The notes: generated from the sequence alone by a model not told the origin. A stretch of DNA of 8,503 bases from Chloroflexota bacterium (GCA_023395675.1 JAEWYL010000014.1:1-8503), one strand, 5' to 3'; positions 1 through 6,104 are shown, numbered from the stretch's first letter. Numbers and translations: made by a program.

Positions 1-30
1 GCGATTGTATCACGGCCGGCAGGCGGTCAG

Positions 31-121
31 GTGGTCGGTTTTTTGAAGTGAATTTTTAAGGTTCAGGTGACCCAAGTGGTTGGTTTTTCGAGGTTAATGT
101 GGTTGGTTTTTCGATTGACAA
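31..121. repeat. GT-rich ~23-bp direct repeats
   Basis: A word close to GTGGTTGGTTTTTCGA occurs exactly at 76-91 and 99-114, and in a diverged form (GTGGTCGGTTTTTTGAA) at 31-47. The start-to-start distances are 23 and 45 bp, so the stretch reads as a decayed tandem array of about 22-23 bp units, with the unit at roughly 54-75 badly eroded. There is no credible coding potential. Function is unknown; it could be a mini-satellite or the remnant of a larger intergenic repeat family. Confidence 0.6.
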
Positions 122-127
122 AAACAT

Positions 128-470
128 CTTCCTTAGCGTCTTTGCGTCTACGCGAGAGGTTTTTCAGGATGGGGCGGAAAATGGGCTCTCGCAAAGACGC
201 CAAGGCGCAAAGCAGAAAAATAACTGCAGTATTCCTTCGCGTCTTTGCGTCTTGGCGAGAGATTATTCGGGGCGGGGCGGAAAAGAGGCTCTCGCAAAGA
301 GGCGCAGACGCAAAGCAGAAAAATAACTGCAGTCTTCCTTCGCGTCTTTGCTTCTTAGCGAGAGATTATTCGGGGCGGGGCGGAAAAGAGGCTCTCGCAA
401 AGGCGCGAAGGCGCAAAGCAGAAAAATAGCTGCAGTCTTCCTTAGCGTCTTTGCGTCTTGGCGAGAGATT
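128..470. repeat. 103-bp tandem repeat array with internal inverted repeats
   Basis: Units start at 128, 231, 334 and 437, giving an exact 103-bp period, with three full copies and a 34-bp partial fourth that stops after GAGAGATT. Each unit begins with a CTTCCTT(A/C)GCGTCTTTGCG-type segment and ends with AACTGCAGT or AGCTGCAGT. Within each unit a left arm (such as 136-158) is complementary to a right arm (such as 186-208), separated by about 27 nt rich in G. Each copy could therefore fold into a hairpin with about 23-bp arms and a few mismatches. Open frames crossing this stretch are by-products: 103 is not a multiple of three, so the repeat is read in a different frame in each unit. Similar GCGTCTTTGCG-type intergenic repeats are, to my knowledge, scattered in several environmental bacterial lineages; this is not checked here. 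Confidence 0.9.
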
Positions 471-500
471 GACAGGGGGAGGGCCGCTTCGCGATATAAT
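469..500 (+). promoter_or_regulatory. Putative sigma70-type promoter of the EthD-M23-SDR operon
   Basis: A consensus -35 box TTGACA (469-474) is followed after 20 bp by a consensus -10 box TATAAT (495-500). Both hexamers are perfect, but the spacer is longer than the usual 16-18 bp, which could mean a weak or activator-dependent promoter or that only the -10 is used. The predicted transcription start is about 506-508, only about 14 nt before the ATG at 521. The -35 straddles the right edge of the 103-bp array, since its first TT belongs to the last partial repeat. Confidence 0.55.
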
Positions 501-505
501 GGCCG

Positions 506-520
506 TTTGGAGACTCCAAA
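506..520 (+). promoter_or_regulatory. 15-bp palindrome covering the 5' UTR and ribosome binding site
   Basis: TTTGGAG-A-CTCCAAA is a perfect 7-bp inverted repeat around one central base, placed between the -10 box and the start codon and directly abutting the ATG at 521. The left half contains GGAG (509-512), the only Shine-Dalgarno-like sequence for the gene, 8 nt from the ATG. In DNA this is the size and position of a repressor operator. In RNA it could form a 5-bp stem with a 5-nt loop that partly hides GGAG. Either reading is an inference. Confidence 0.5.
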
Positions 521-850
521 ATGCACAAACTGGTCATTCTGATCGAACCACAGGCGGGCGATTCGGCCCTGGAGACGGCCTGGCCTCAGTTCCTGCATCT
601 GGTGGAGCGCCTGCCGGGCCTGCGCCGGGAATCGAGCAGCACGGTGGAGTTGTTTCTGTACGGCAGCACGCCTTACACCCTGATGCACGAGCTCTTCTTC
701 GACTCGCTGGAGGCGGCGCAAGCGGCCCTGGCGACCCCCGAAGGGCAGGCGGCCGGCAGGCTGCTGCAGGAGCTCACGCGGGGGCGCCTGGCGCTGTTTT
801 TTGCCGACCATAAAGAAGACGACCTGGACAATATCCGGAAATACCAATGA
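521..850 (+). CDS. EthD-family dimeric alpha/beta-barrel protein
   Basis: A 109-residue protein with the length and layout of the EthD family, small ferredoxin-like domains that dimerise into an alpha+beta barrel. The N-terminal strand is KLVILIEP (3-10). W21-P22 opens the first helix, followed by the family-typical LPGLRR at 31-36. The central strand and second helix give HELFFDSLEAAQAAL (56-70) and then TPEGQAAGRLL (72-82), closely resembling the conserved EthD core of a strand, F-D-S-L-E-A and then S-P-E-G-Q-A. It has no signal peptide or membrane segment, so it is probably cytoplasmic. EthD itself was found beside an ether-degrading cytochrome P450, but most members have no assigned reaction and no P450 is present here, so no substrate is proposed. 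It is the first gene of a three-gene unit. Its stop codon overlaps the start of the M23 gene (ATGA at 847-850), which implies translational coupling. The start at 521 is supported by GGAG at 509-512. Confidence 0.82.
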   Translation: MHKLVILIEPQAGDSALETAWPQFLHLVERLPGLRRESSSTVELFLYGSTPYTLMHELFFDSLEAAQAALATPEGQAAGRLLQELTRGRLALFFADHKEDDLDNIRKYQ

Positions 851-1581
851 ACTTCTCTGACTCTCGCATCCGCCCGCGCCACATCCTGGTCTTCATCCTG
901 CTGGTAGGCGTGATCGCAGCCGCGGTGGTTTACCAGCGCCTGAGCCCCGGTGTGGATCGCTCGGCGCGGGTACTGGCCTGGCTGCGCAATACCGAAGCGT
1001 ACCCGCAGTGGGGGCTGCAGGCGGGGCAGCGCTGCGGCGAGGCGCCGTTCATCTTTCCCACAAACGGCTTTCCCGGCTTTGTGTGGGACGACTCTTTCAG
1101 GCCGGGGCACCACCACCAGGGAATCGATATTTTTGGCGGTGAAGCGCCGGGGATGACGCCCGTGATCGCCGCCGCCTCAGGCTACCTCACCCGCATGGAG
1201 GACTGGAAGTCCTCCCTGATTATCCGCCTGACGGAAGACCCCCTGCAGCCCGGCCGGCAGATCTGGACCTATTACACGCACCTGGCGGACGAGCAGGGGA
1301 ATTCGTTTATCTCCCCGGATTTCCCGCCCGGGACCGCGGAGGTGTACGTGGAGGCGGGGACCCTGCTGGGCTACCAGGGGGATTATTCGGGCAACCCGGG
1401 GAACCCGGTGGGGGTGCACCTGCATTTCTCCATCGTAAAGGACGATGGGCAGGGAAGTTTTCTGAACGAGCTGGATATTCGCAACACGCTGGACCCCTCC
1501 CCCTACCTGGGCCTGCAGTTGAACTCGGAGTTGTTGGGGGAGAATGTGCCGCTGTGCGAAACCTCGAGCATGGACGACTGA
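847..1581 (+). CDS. Membrane-anchored M23-family metallopeptidase
   Basis: A 244-residue protein. Residues 1-11 are short and basic and 12-29 form one hydrophobic segment (ILVFILLVGVIAAAVV), giving an N-terminal anchor or uncleaved signal with the rest outside the membrane. The M23 (lysostaphin/LytM-like) core follows: the HxxxD zinc motif is H90-Q-G-I-D94, the mid-domain histidine is H145 in YYTHL, and HLHFS supplies H191 and H193. H90, D94 and H193 are the expected zinc ligands, and H145 and H191 the expected catalytic-side residues. All are present, so the protein looks active. The family hydrolyses peptide cross-links in peptidoglycan or other glycine-rich peptides. C63 and C237 flank the domain and might form a disulfide. 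No coiled coil or LysM domain is seen. There is no clear Shine-Dalgarno; the ATGA overlap with the EthD gene suggests stop-start coupling. The SDR gene starts 8 bp after its stop. Confidence 0.88.
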   Translation: MNFSDSRIRPRHILVFILLVGVIAAAVVYQRLSPGVDRSARVLAWLRNTEAYPQWGLQAGQRCGEAPFIFPTNGFPGFVWDDSFRPGHHHQGIDIFGGEAPGMTPVIAAASGYLTRMEDWKSSLIIRLTEDPLQPGRQIWTYYTHLADEQGNSFISPDFPPGTAEVYVEAGTLLGYQGDYSGNPGNPVGVHLHFSIVKDDGQGSFLNELDIRNTLDPSPYLGLQLNSELLGENVPLCETSSMDD

Positions 1582-1589
1582 GCCAGAAT

Positions 1590-2342
1590 ATGAGCGAATT
1601 TAAGGACAAAGTGGTGCTGGTCACCGGCGCGGCGCGCGACATTGGCCGGGCGGCAGCCGAAGCCTTTGCAGCCCGGGGGGCGGCGCTGGCCGTGTGCGAT
1701 CTTACCCCGACGAACCTGAGCGAGACTGCGGCCCGCATCCGCGCCGCCGGCGGGCAGGTCAGGGAATATGTGCACGACACGGCGAAGAAGATGCCGGCTC
1801 AGGCGCTGATCACCCAGGTGCTGGAAGATTGGGAGCGCATTGATATTCTGGTGAACAGCGCTTACGCCGAGCCGCAGGTCTCTCTGCTGGGCATGGATGA
1901 ATGGGACTGGCTGCGCGCGCTGGACGTCAACCTGAACGGGCCTTTTTTCATGCTGCAGTCCGTCGGGCGGGTGATGCAGGAGGCAGGGGGAGGGGTGATG
2001 GTCAATATCGCCCCGCCGGCGCTGCTCCCCGGCGCGGCGGGCAGGGCCGCCTGGGCTGCGGGGCGGGACGGCCTGGTCGGGCTGACCCGGGAGGCCGCCC
2101 GCGAGCTGGGGCCTCACGGCATCCGGGTCAATGCGGTCTGCCCCGGGCTGGTGGAAACCGAAGCGGCGGGCTGGCTGCGCAAGGAAGCGCCGCCGGTGGA
2201 GGCAGGGCCGGGCGGCGCTGAACAGAGCAGGCCAGGGCGCCCGGAGGAAGTGGCGCAGGTGGCGCTCTTCCTGTGCTCGCAGGCGGCGGGCTACATTAAC
2301 GGGCAGGCGATCTACGTGGGCGGGGGCAATCCGGGCCGGTGA
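1590..2342 (+). CDS. SDR-fold protein with degenerate catalytic residues
   Basis: About 250 residues, the usual length of a classical short-chain dehydrogenase/reductase. From M1 at 1590, the Rossmann nucleotide-binding motif is T12-G-A-A-R-D-I-G19, with Asp at the usual second glycine. D37 after the second strand (AVCDL) would favour NAD(H) over NADP(H). N89-S-A-Y takes the place of NNAG. The structural Asn is kept in DVNLNGPFF (N114), as is P185-G186 in RVNAVCPGLVET. The active site is not kept: the strand that normally reads NISS is N139-I-A-P, and the YxxxK position reads W155-A-A-G-R159. Ser, Tyr and Lys are thus all replaced, so ordinary SDR redox catalysis is unlikely. It may bind nucleotide as a sensor or partner, or use other chemistry. 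The ATG at 1590 fits the family N-terminus (FKDKVVLVTGA). An in-frame GTG at 1554 would add 12 residues and overlap the M23 gene. No strong Shine-Dalgarno is seen, so it is probably coupled to the gene before it. Confidence 0.85.
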   Translation: MSEFKDKVVLVTGAARDIGRAAAEAFAARGAALAVCDLTPTNLSETAARIRAAGGQVREYVHDTAKKMPAQALITQVLEDWERIDILVNSAYAEPQVSLLGMDEWDWLRALDVNLNGPFFMLQSVGRVMQEAGGGVMVNIAPPALLPGAAGRAAWAAGRDGLVGLTREAARELGPHGIRVNAVCPGLVETEAAGWLRKEAPPVEAGPGGAEQSRPGRPEEVAQVALFLCSQAAGYINGQAIYVGGGNPGR

Positions 2343-2353
2343 GGGCCGGCCCG
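2332..2353. terminator. GC hairpin at the convergent gene junction
   Basis: CGGGCCGG (2332-2339) and CCGGCCCG (2346-2353) form a perfect 8-bp stem around the 6-nt loop TGAGGG. It spans the SDR stop and ends beside the stop codon of the convergent ABC-F gene. Neither strand has a T-tract after it, so it is not a textbook intrinsic terminator. It could still slow polymerase or protect 3' ends for both transcripts. GC-rich codons alone could also give such pairing. Confidence 0.4.
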
Positions 2354-4372
2354 CTAGACGCTCAGGCCCTCCCATTCCTCCATCAACCGGTCCAGCTCTC
2401 CCTGCACGCGCACGTACTCCTGCCCCAGCTGCTGCACCTTCGCCGGGTCTGGCGGGGGGTTCTCCAGGCGCAGCGACAGGGCATGGAGCTCTTCTTCCAG
2501 CCCGGTGATGCGGTCTTCCACTTCTTTCAGGCGCGCCTTGCGCCGGCGTTCTTCCGGTGAGGCGGTCTGGCGGCTGCGCTGCGCCCCCGCCCCCTGGCGG
2601 GCGGCGGCCTGGGCGGCTGCCTGGCGCGCTTTCTCGGCCTCCCGCTCCTGCCGGTACTGGCTGTAGGCGCCCTCGAAGACCCTCAGGGCTGAGGCCTCGG
2701 GTCCCGTCTCCGTGGTGATCTCCCACACCTGGGTCGCCAGGGCGTCAATCAGGTAGCGGTCGTGCGAGACCAGCAGGATGGTGCCCGGGTAGGCGGACAG
2801 CACCGCCTGCAGGACCTCCTGAGAGGGGATATCCAGGTGGTTGGTAGGTTCGTCCAGCAGCAGGAGGTTGGCGTCGGTCAGGGAGAGTTTGGCCAGGGCC
2901 AGCCGCCCCCGTTCGCCGCCGGAGAGGGAGGCCACCTGCTTGTACACATCGTCGCCGGTGAAGAGGAATTTCGCCAGGTAGTCGCGGATCTCCGCCGGGA
3001 GCATGTGCGGGGCGGTGCTCTCGATCTCCTCCATCAGCGTGCGGCGCGGGTTCAGGTCCTCGTGGGCCTGGGCGAAGTAGCCGATCTCCAGGCTGGCCCC
3101 GAGCACCACCTCGCCCTCCAGGGGCGGGAGCTTCTCCAGCAGGGTCTTCAGAAAGGTGGTTTTCCCGGCCCCGTTCGGGCCGATCAGGGCCGCGCACTCG
3201 CCGCGCTTGAGGACCAGGTCGGGGGCGTGGAACAGGGGTTTGCCCTCGTCGGCGTAGCCGACCGCCAGGCCGTAGGTGCGCAGGACCAGGTCGCCGGAGC
3301 GCCCGGCGGATTTCAGCTTCAGATGGAGCTGGGGCGGGCGGGCGACCGGATCACGCAGGCCGCGGATGCGGCGCTCGGCCTCCTCCACGCTGAGCATGCC
3401 GCTGCTGGCCTCCAGCTCGGCGCTCAACTCGGACCATTTCTTGCCCTGGATGGCCTCCAGGCCGCCCTTTTCCACCGCATCCAGATAGCGGCTGACGCGC
3501 TTCAAGCGCCCTTTGGCCTGCAGCACGTTCTGCCCGGAGATATTGCGCTTGATATAGTCCAGCTCCTTAAGCAGGCGCTCTTTCTCCGTCTCGAACACCG
3601 CCTGGCGCTGCTCCCAGCGCTCCTGGCGCTGGTGCAGGTAGGCGGTGTAGTTGCCGCGGTAATGCTCCATCCTCTGGCGGCTCATCTCCCAGATATGGTC
3701 CACCACCCGGTCCAGGAAATAGCGGTCGTGGGAGACGATCAGCGCCGCCCCGTCCCAGTCTTTCAGGTAGCCCTCCAGCCACTCCACCGCCTGGATGTCC
3801 AGGTGGTTGGTCGGCTCGTCCAGGATCAGCAGGTCGGGCGCGGAGAGCAGCAGCCGGGCGAGCAGGGCGCGGGTGCGCTGCCCGCCGGAGAGCTGGGTGA
3901 GGGGGCGCTTGTAGTCGTCCGCCTCGAAGCCCAGGCCGCTGAGGGTCTGGCGGATGCGGGTCTCGTAGGTGTAGCCGCCGGCGTGCTCGAAACGCTCCTG
4001 CAGCACCCCATAGCGCTCCAGCAGGCTTTCGTCCCCGCCGTTGCGGCTAATCTGGGCCTCCAGCTCGGACAGCTCGGCCTCCTGCCGGCGCAGGGCGCTG
4101 AAGGCCTGCAGGCACTCCTCCCACAGGGAGTGCGTCCCGGCGAGAGAGGCCTCCTGGGGCAGGTAGCCGATGCGGATATTCTTCGCCTGGTAGACGCGGC
4201 CCGCGCTGGCCTCCTCCTGCCCGAGCAGGATGCGCAGCAGGGTGGTCTTGCCGATCCCGTTCGGCCCGACGATGGCGATGCGCGCCCCCCGGGGAATCGA
4301 AAGCGAGATCCCGGAGAAGATATCCTCGTGACCGAAGGATTTGGAGAGGTCAACGGCGCTTAAAAGAGACAT
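2354..4372 (-). CDS. ABC-F family ATPase (ribosome-associated, two ABC domains)
   Basis: A 672-residue protein with two ABC ATPase domains in one chain and no membrane segments, the hallmark of ABC-F proteins. These act on the ribosome as translation factors or antibiotic-protection factors. Domain 1 has Walker A GPNGIGKTT (36-44), signature LSGGQ (161-165), Walker B LLILDEPTNH (181-190, catalytic E186) and switch His in SHD (214-216). Domain 2 has Walker A GPNGAGKTT (398-406), LSGGE (483-487), LLLLDEPTNH (503-512, E508) and SHD (535-537). The charged helical linker at about 240-345 corresponds to the P-site tRNA interaction motif. Residues about 572-671 form a charged, Ala/Gln/Arg-rich helical tail, probably coiled coil, as in the Uup/YdiF-like groups. 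All catalytic residues are intact. Whether it gives antibiotic resistance or is a housekeeping factor cannot be told from sequence. It is transcribed alone, convergent with the SDR gene and divergent from the LCP gene. No strong Shine-Dalgarno lies before the ATG. Confidence 0.93.
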   Translation of the reverse strand: MSLLSAVDLSKSFGHEDIFSGISLSIPRGARIAIVGPNGIGKTTLLRILLGQEEASAGRVYQAKNIRIGYLPQEASLAGTHSLWEECLQAFSALRRQEAELSELEAQISRNGGDESLLERYGVLQERFEHAGGYTYETRIRQTLSGLGFEADDYKRPLTQLSGGQRTRALLARLLLSAPDLLILDEPTNHLDIQAVEWLEGYLKDWDGAALIVSHDRYFLDRVVDHIWEMSRQRMEHYRGNYTAYLHQRQERWEQRQAVFETEKERLLKELDYIKRNISGQNVLQAKGRLKRVSRYLDAVEKGGLEAIQGKKWSELSAELEASSGMLSVEEAERRIRGLRDPVARPPQLHLKLKSAGRSGDLVLRTYGLAVGYADEGKPLFHAPDLVLKRGECAALIGPNGAGKTTFLKTLLEKLPPLEGEVVLGASLEIGYFAQAHEDLNPRRTLMEEIESTAPHMLPAEIRDYLAKFLFTGDDVYKQVASLSGGERGRLALAKLSLTDANLLLLDEPTNHLDIPSQEVLQAVLSAYPGTILLVSHDRYLIDALATQVWEITTETGPEASALRVFEGAYSQYRQEREAEKARQAAAQAAARQGAGAQRSRQTASPEERRRKARLKEVEDRITGLEEELHALSLRLENPPPDPAKVQQLGQEYVRVQGELDRLMEEWEGLSV

Positions 4373-4395
4373 GGATGCTCGTCAGGTAATCCTGT

Positions 4396-4412
4396 AACCG
4401 GGCGGTCCGGTT
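4396..4412. other. Short inverted repeat in the ABC-F leader
   Basis: AACCGG (4396-4401) and CCGGTT (4407-4412) form a 6-bp stem with a 5-nt loop, about 24 bp upstream of the ABC-F start codon on the minus strand. It would lie in the leader RNA if transcription starts near 4566. Its role is unknown; it may be an operator, a leader hairpin, or chance. Confidence 0.3.
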
Positions 4413-4462
4413 TCCCTGCCCGCCCCGGCTTGCTGCTTTTGGAACCTGCCCGTGAATTTCCA

Positions 4463-4512
4463 GTGTATCGGGTTGGGCGGCGAAGCCGCCTGACCCAATA
4501 TACATGTTTTTT
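4463..4512 (+). terminator. Long hairpin followed by T6, intrinsic-terminator-like on the + strand
   Basis: The arms 4463-4481 and 4485-4503 pair around the 3-nt loop GAA. The inner six pairs, GGCGGC with GCCGCC, are perfect. The outer 13 pairs include some G-T pairs and one mismatch, giving about 19 positions in all. On the + strand this is followed by A-T-G and then TTTTTT at 4507-4512, the shape of a Rho-independent terminator. No + strand gene ends here. It could stop antisense read-through from the 521-2342 operon across the ABC-F gene before it reaches the LCP promoter. On the minus strand it would sit in the ABC-F leader, without a following T-run. Confidence 0.5.
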
Positions 4513-4572
4513 GAGACAAATGGTTAATCAATCGCTCGACGCGCCCCGGCAGGCGGAGCAAAAACCGCCAAA

Positions 4573-4578
4573 ATTATA
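4573..4578 (-). promoter_or_regulatory. Possible -10 box for the ABC-F gene
   Basis: On the minus strand TATAAT is read from 4578 to 4573. It faces the similar box of the LCP promoter, the two being six bases apart as mirror images (ATTATA...TATAAT). No good -35 is seen at 16-18 bp. If used, it would start a transcript near 4566 with a leader of about 190 nt before the ABC-F ATG at 4372. The AT-rich palindrome alone could create this box by symmetry, so support is limited. Confidence 0.3.
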
Positions 4579-4581
4579 CCG

Positions 4582-4590
4582 TGTTATAAT
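4582..4590 (+). promoter_or_regulatory. Extended -10 promoter of the LCP gene
   Basis: TG-T-TATAAT (TG at 4582-4583, consensus -10 at 4585-4590) is an extended -10 element, which can work without a recognisable -35; none is seen at the expected distance. The transcription start would be near 4597, leaving a leader of about 60 nt before the ATG at 4657. It is the best promoter-like sequence in the 4373-4656 spacer. Confidence 0.5.
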
Positions 4591-4656
4591 CTCAGCGCTA
4601 TTCTGAAGCTGGGGCGCAGGCCCCGGGTTTTAAGATTACAAGAGCAACCTAGTAAG

Positions 4657-6084
4657 ATGGACTCCATGGAACCTTCTCAGAAACGACGACTCCCCACCAA
4701 CCCCCTGGTCTGGGCGCTGCTGGTGGCTTTCCTCATCGCGGCCGTGCTGACCGCTTACCTGACTTTTATCGCCGTGCGCGACTTTGTCACCACCTGGGAG
4801 TTCACCTCGCTGCCCGGCGTGGCGATCCGCGAGCCGACCCCCACCCCCGACGCCTCGGGCGTGATCACCAGCCCGCAGCAGCCGCTGCAGCCGTCGGGCG
4901 GCCCCACCCCCGAGCCCTGGGACGGCGCCAGCCGCGTCACCGTGCTGGTGATGGGCCTGGACTACCGCGACTGGGAGGCGGAGAGCGGCGCCCCGCGCAC
5001 CGATACCATGATGCTGCTCACCATTGACCCCCTGGCGCGCACCGCCGGCATGATCTCCATCCCGCGCGATATGTGGGTGGTCATCCCCGACGGCTTCGAG
5101 TACGACCGTATCAATATGGCCTACCGCCTGGGCGAGCTGTACGATTACCCCAACGGCGGCGGGCCGGGGCTGGCGATGAAGACCGTCGAGCAGTTCCTGG
5201 GCGTGCCCATTGATTACTACGCCCAGGTGGATTTCGGGGCCTTCGTGCGCTTCATTGACGAGATCGGCGGGGTGAAGGTGGATATCACCGAGAAGATCCA
5301 GATTGACCCGCTGGGCGACAACAACACCAAGACCCTCAAGCCCGGGCGCTACACCCTCCCCGGCGACCTGGCCCTGGCGTACGTGCGCGCCCGCAAGCAC
5401 GCGGGGGATGATTTCGGCCGCGGCCAGCGCCAGCAGGAGGTGATCATGGCGATCCGCGACCGCATCGTGAGCACCGAGATCCTGCCCATCCTGATCAGCA
5501 AATCGCCCGCCCTCTACCGGGAGCTCTCCGCCGGCATCCACACCAATATGACCCTGGAGCAGGCCATCCAGCTCGCCTGGCTGGCCTCGCAGATCCCGGA
5601 GGAGAATATCCGCACGGGCGTGATCGGCCCGCCCAAGCAGGTGCTGCTGGCGAAGGACACGGAGGGCAACGACGTGCTCAAGCCCATCTCGACCGAGATC
5701 CGCATCCTGCGGGATGAGATCTTCGCCGAGACCAGCGCCGGCAGCCCGATCCCGGCCTCCGTCCCGCTGATCGAGCGCATGGTTGCGGAGGGCGCGCGCG
5801 TCTCGGTCCTGAACGGCAGCAGCTCGGCCGGGCTGGCGGCTGAGACCGCCGAATACCTGAAGACCCAGGGCGTGAACGTGGTCAACACCGGCAATTCCGA
5901 CCAGCTGGTCGCGGCGACCTCGGTGTACGATTACACGGGCCGGCCCTACACCGTCCAGTACCTGATGGAGCTGATGAGCATCCAGCCCTCGCGCTTCCAG
6001 AGCCGCTACGACCCCACCAGCCAGGTGGACGTGGTCATCATCGTGGGCACGGATTGGGCGAACAGTAATACGATGGGGCAGTGA
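4657..6084 (+). CDS. LCP-family (LytR-CpsA-Psr) cell-envelope protein with LytR_C domain
   Basis: A 475-residue protein. The short basic N-terminus (QKRR, 8-11) precedes one membrane segment at about 17-39, so the bulk is extracytoplasmic (type II topology). A Thr/Pro-rich stalk spans about 54-88. The LCP domain (about 92-270) shows the family's phosphate-binding Arg/Asp residues: RTDTMMLLTID (R114, D116), SIPRDMWV (R137, D138), AYVRAR (R244, R246) and FGRGQRQQEVI (R255, R258). LCP enzymes transfer lipid-linked glycopolymers to peptidoglycan or other surface acceptors in Gram-positives, Actinobacteria and relatives. The polymer used here is unknown. The C-terminal region (about 380-465, beginning VSVLNGSSSAGLA) matches the LytR_C domain often fused to LCP proteins. 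All key residues are intact. It has its own promoter-like element at 4582-4590. The ATG at 4657 is chosen, but a second in-frame ATG at 4666 would serve equally well; neither has a clear Shine-Dalgarno. Confidence 0.92.
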   Translation: MDSMEPSQKRRLPTNPLVWALLVAFLIAAVLTAYLTFIAVRDFVTTWEFTSLPGVAIREPTPTPDASGVITSPQQPLQPSGGPTPEPWDGASRVTVLVMGLDYRDWEAESGAPRTDTMMLLTIDPLARTAGMISIPRDMWVVIPDGFEYDRINMAYRLGELYDYPNGGGPGLAMKTVEQFLGVPIDYYAQVDFGAFVRFIDEIGGVKVDITEKIQIDPLGDNNTKTLKPGRYTLPGDLALAYVRARKHAGDDFGRGQRQQEVIMAIRDRIVSTEILPILISKSPALYRELSAGIHTNMTLEQAIQLAWLASQIPEENIRTGVIGPPKQVLLAKDTEGNDVLKPISTEIRILRDEIFAETSAGSPIPASVPLIERMVAEGARVSVLNGSSSAGLAAETAEYLKTQGVNVVNTGNSDQLVAATSVYDYTGRPYTVQYLMELMSIQPSRFQSRYDPTSQVDVVIIVGTDWANSNTMGQ

Positions 6085-6104
6085 AATAAGTGTCAAGTTT
6101 TTAC

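Noticed and set aside
115..120. TTGACA as a -35 box for a promoter before the array
   Set aside because: No -10-like sequence lies 15-20 bp downstream and no gene follows directly.
67..429. Open frames on the + strand through the upstream repeat region, Lys/Arg-rich
   Set aside because: They are translations of the 103-bp repeat in shifting frames, with no ribosome binding site and no family resemblance.
128..470. CRISPR array
   Set aside because: Units are contiguous 103-bp tandem repeats without unique spacers, and no cas genes are nearby.
113..474. GATTGACA at 113-120 and 467-474 as a target-site duplication around the array
   Set aside because: Four of the eight bases at the right end belong to the repeat itself, so only GACA is an independent match, and no transposon ends or transposase are present.
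263..847. 194-codon open frame on the minus strand
   Set aside because: It runs antisense through the EthD gene and the repeat array; composition is typical of a GC-rich shadow frame.
2762..4363. 533-codon open frame antisense to the ABC-F gene
   Set aside because: The opposite strand encodes an intact ABC-F protein with all motifs. The antisense product is low-complexity and resembles no family.
4636..6096. 486-codon open frame antisense to the LCP gene
   Set aside because: Its His/Gly/Asp-rich product mirrors the GC-rich codons of a complete LCP protein on the other strand.
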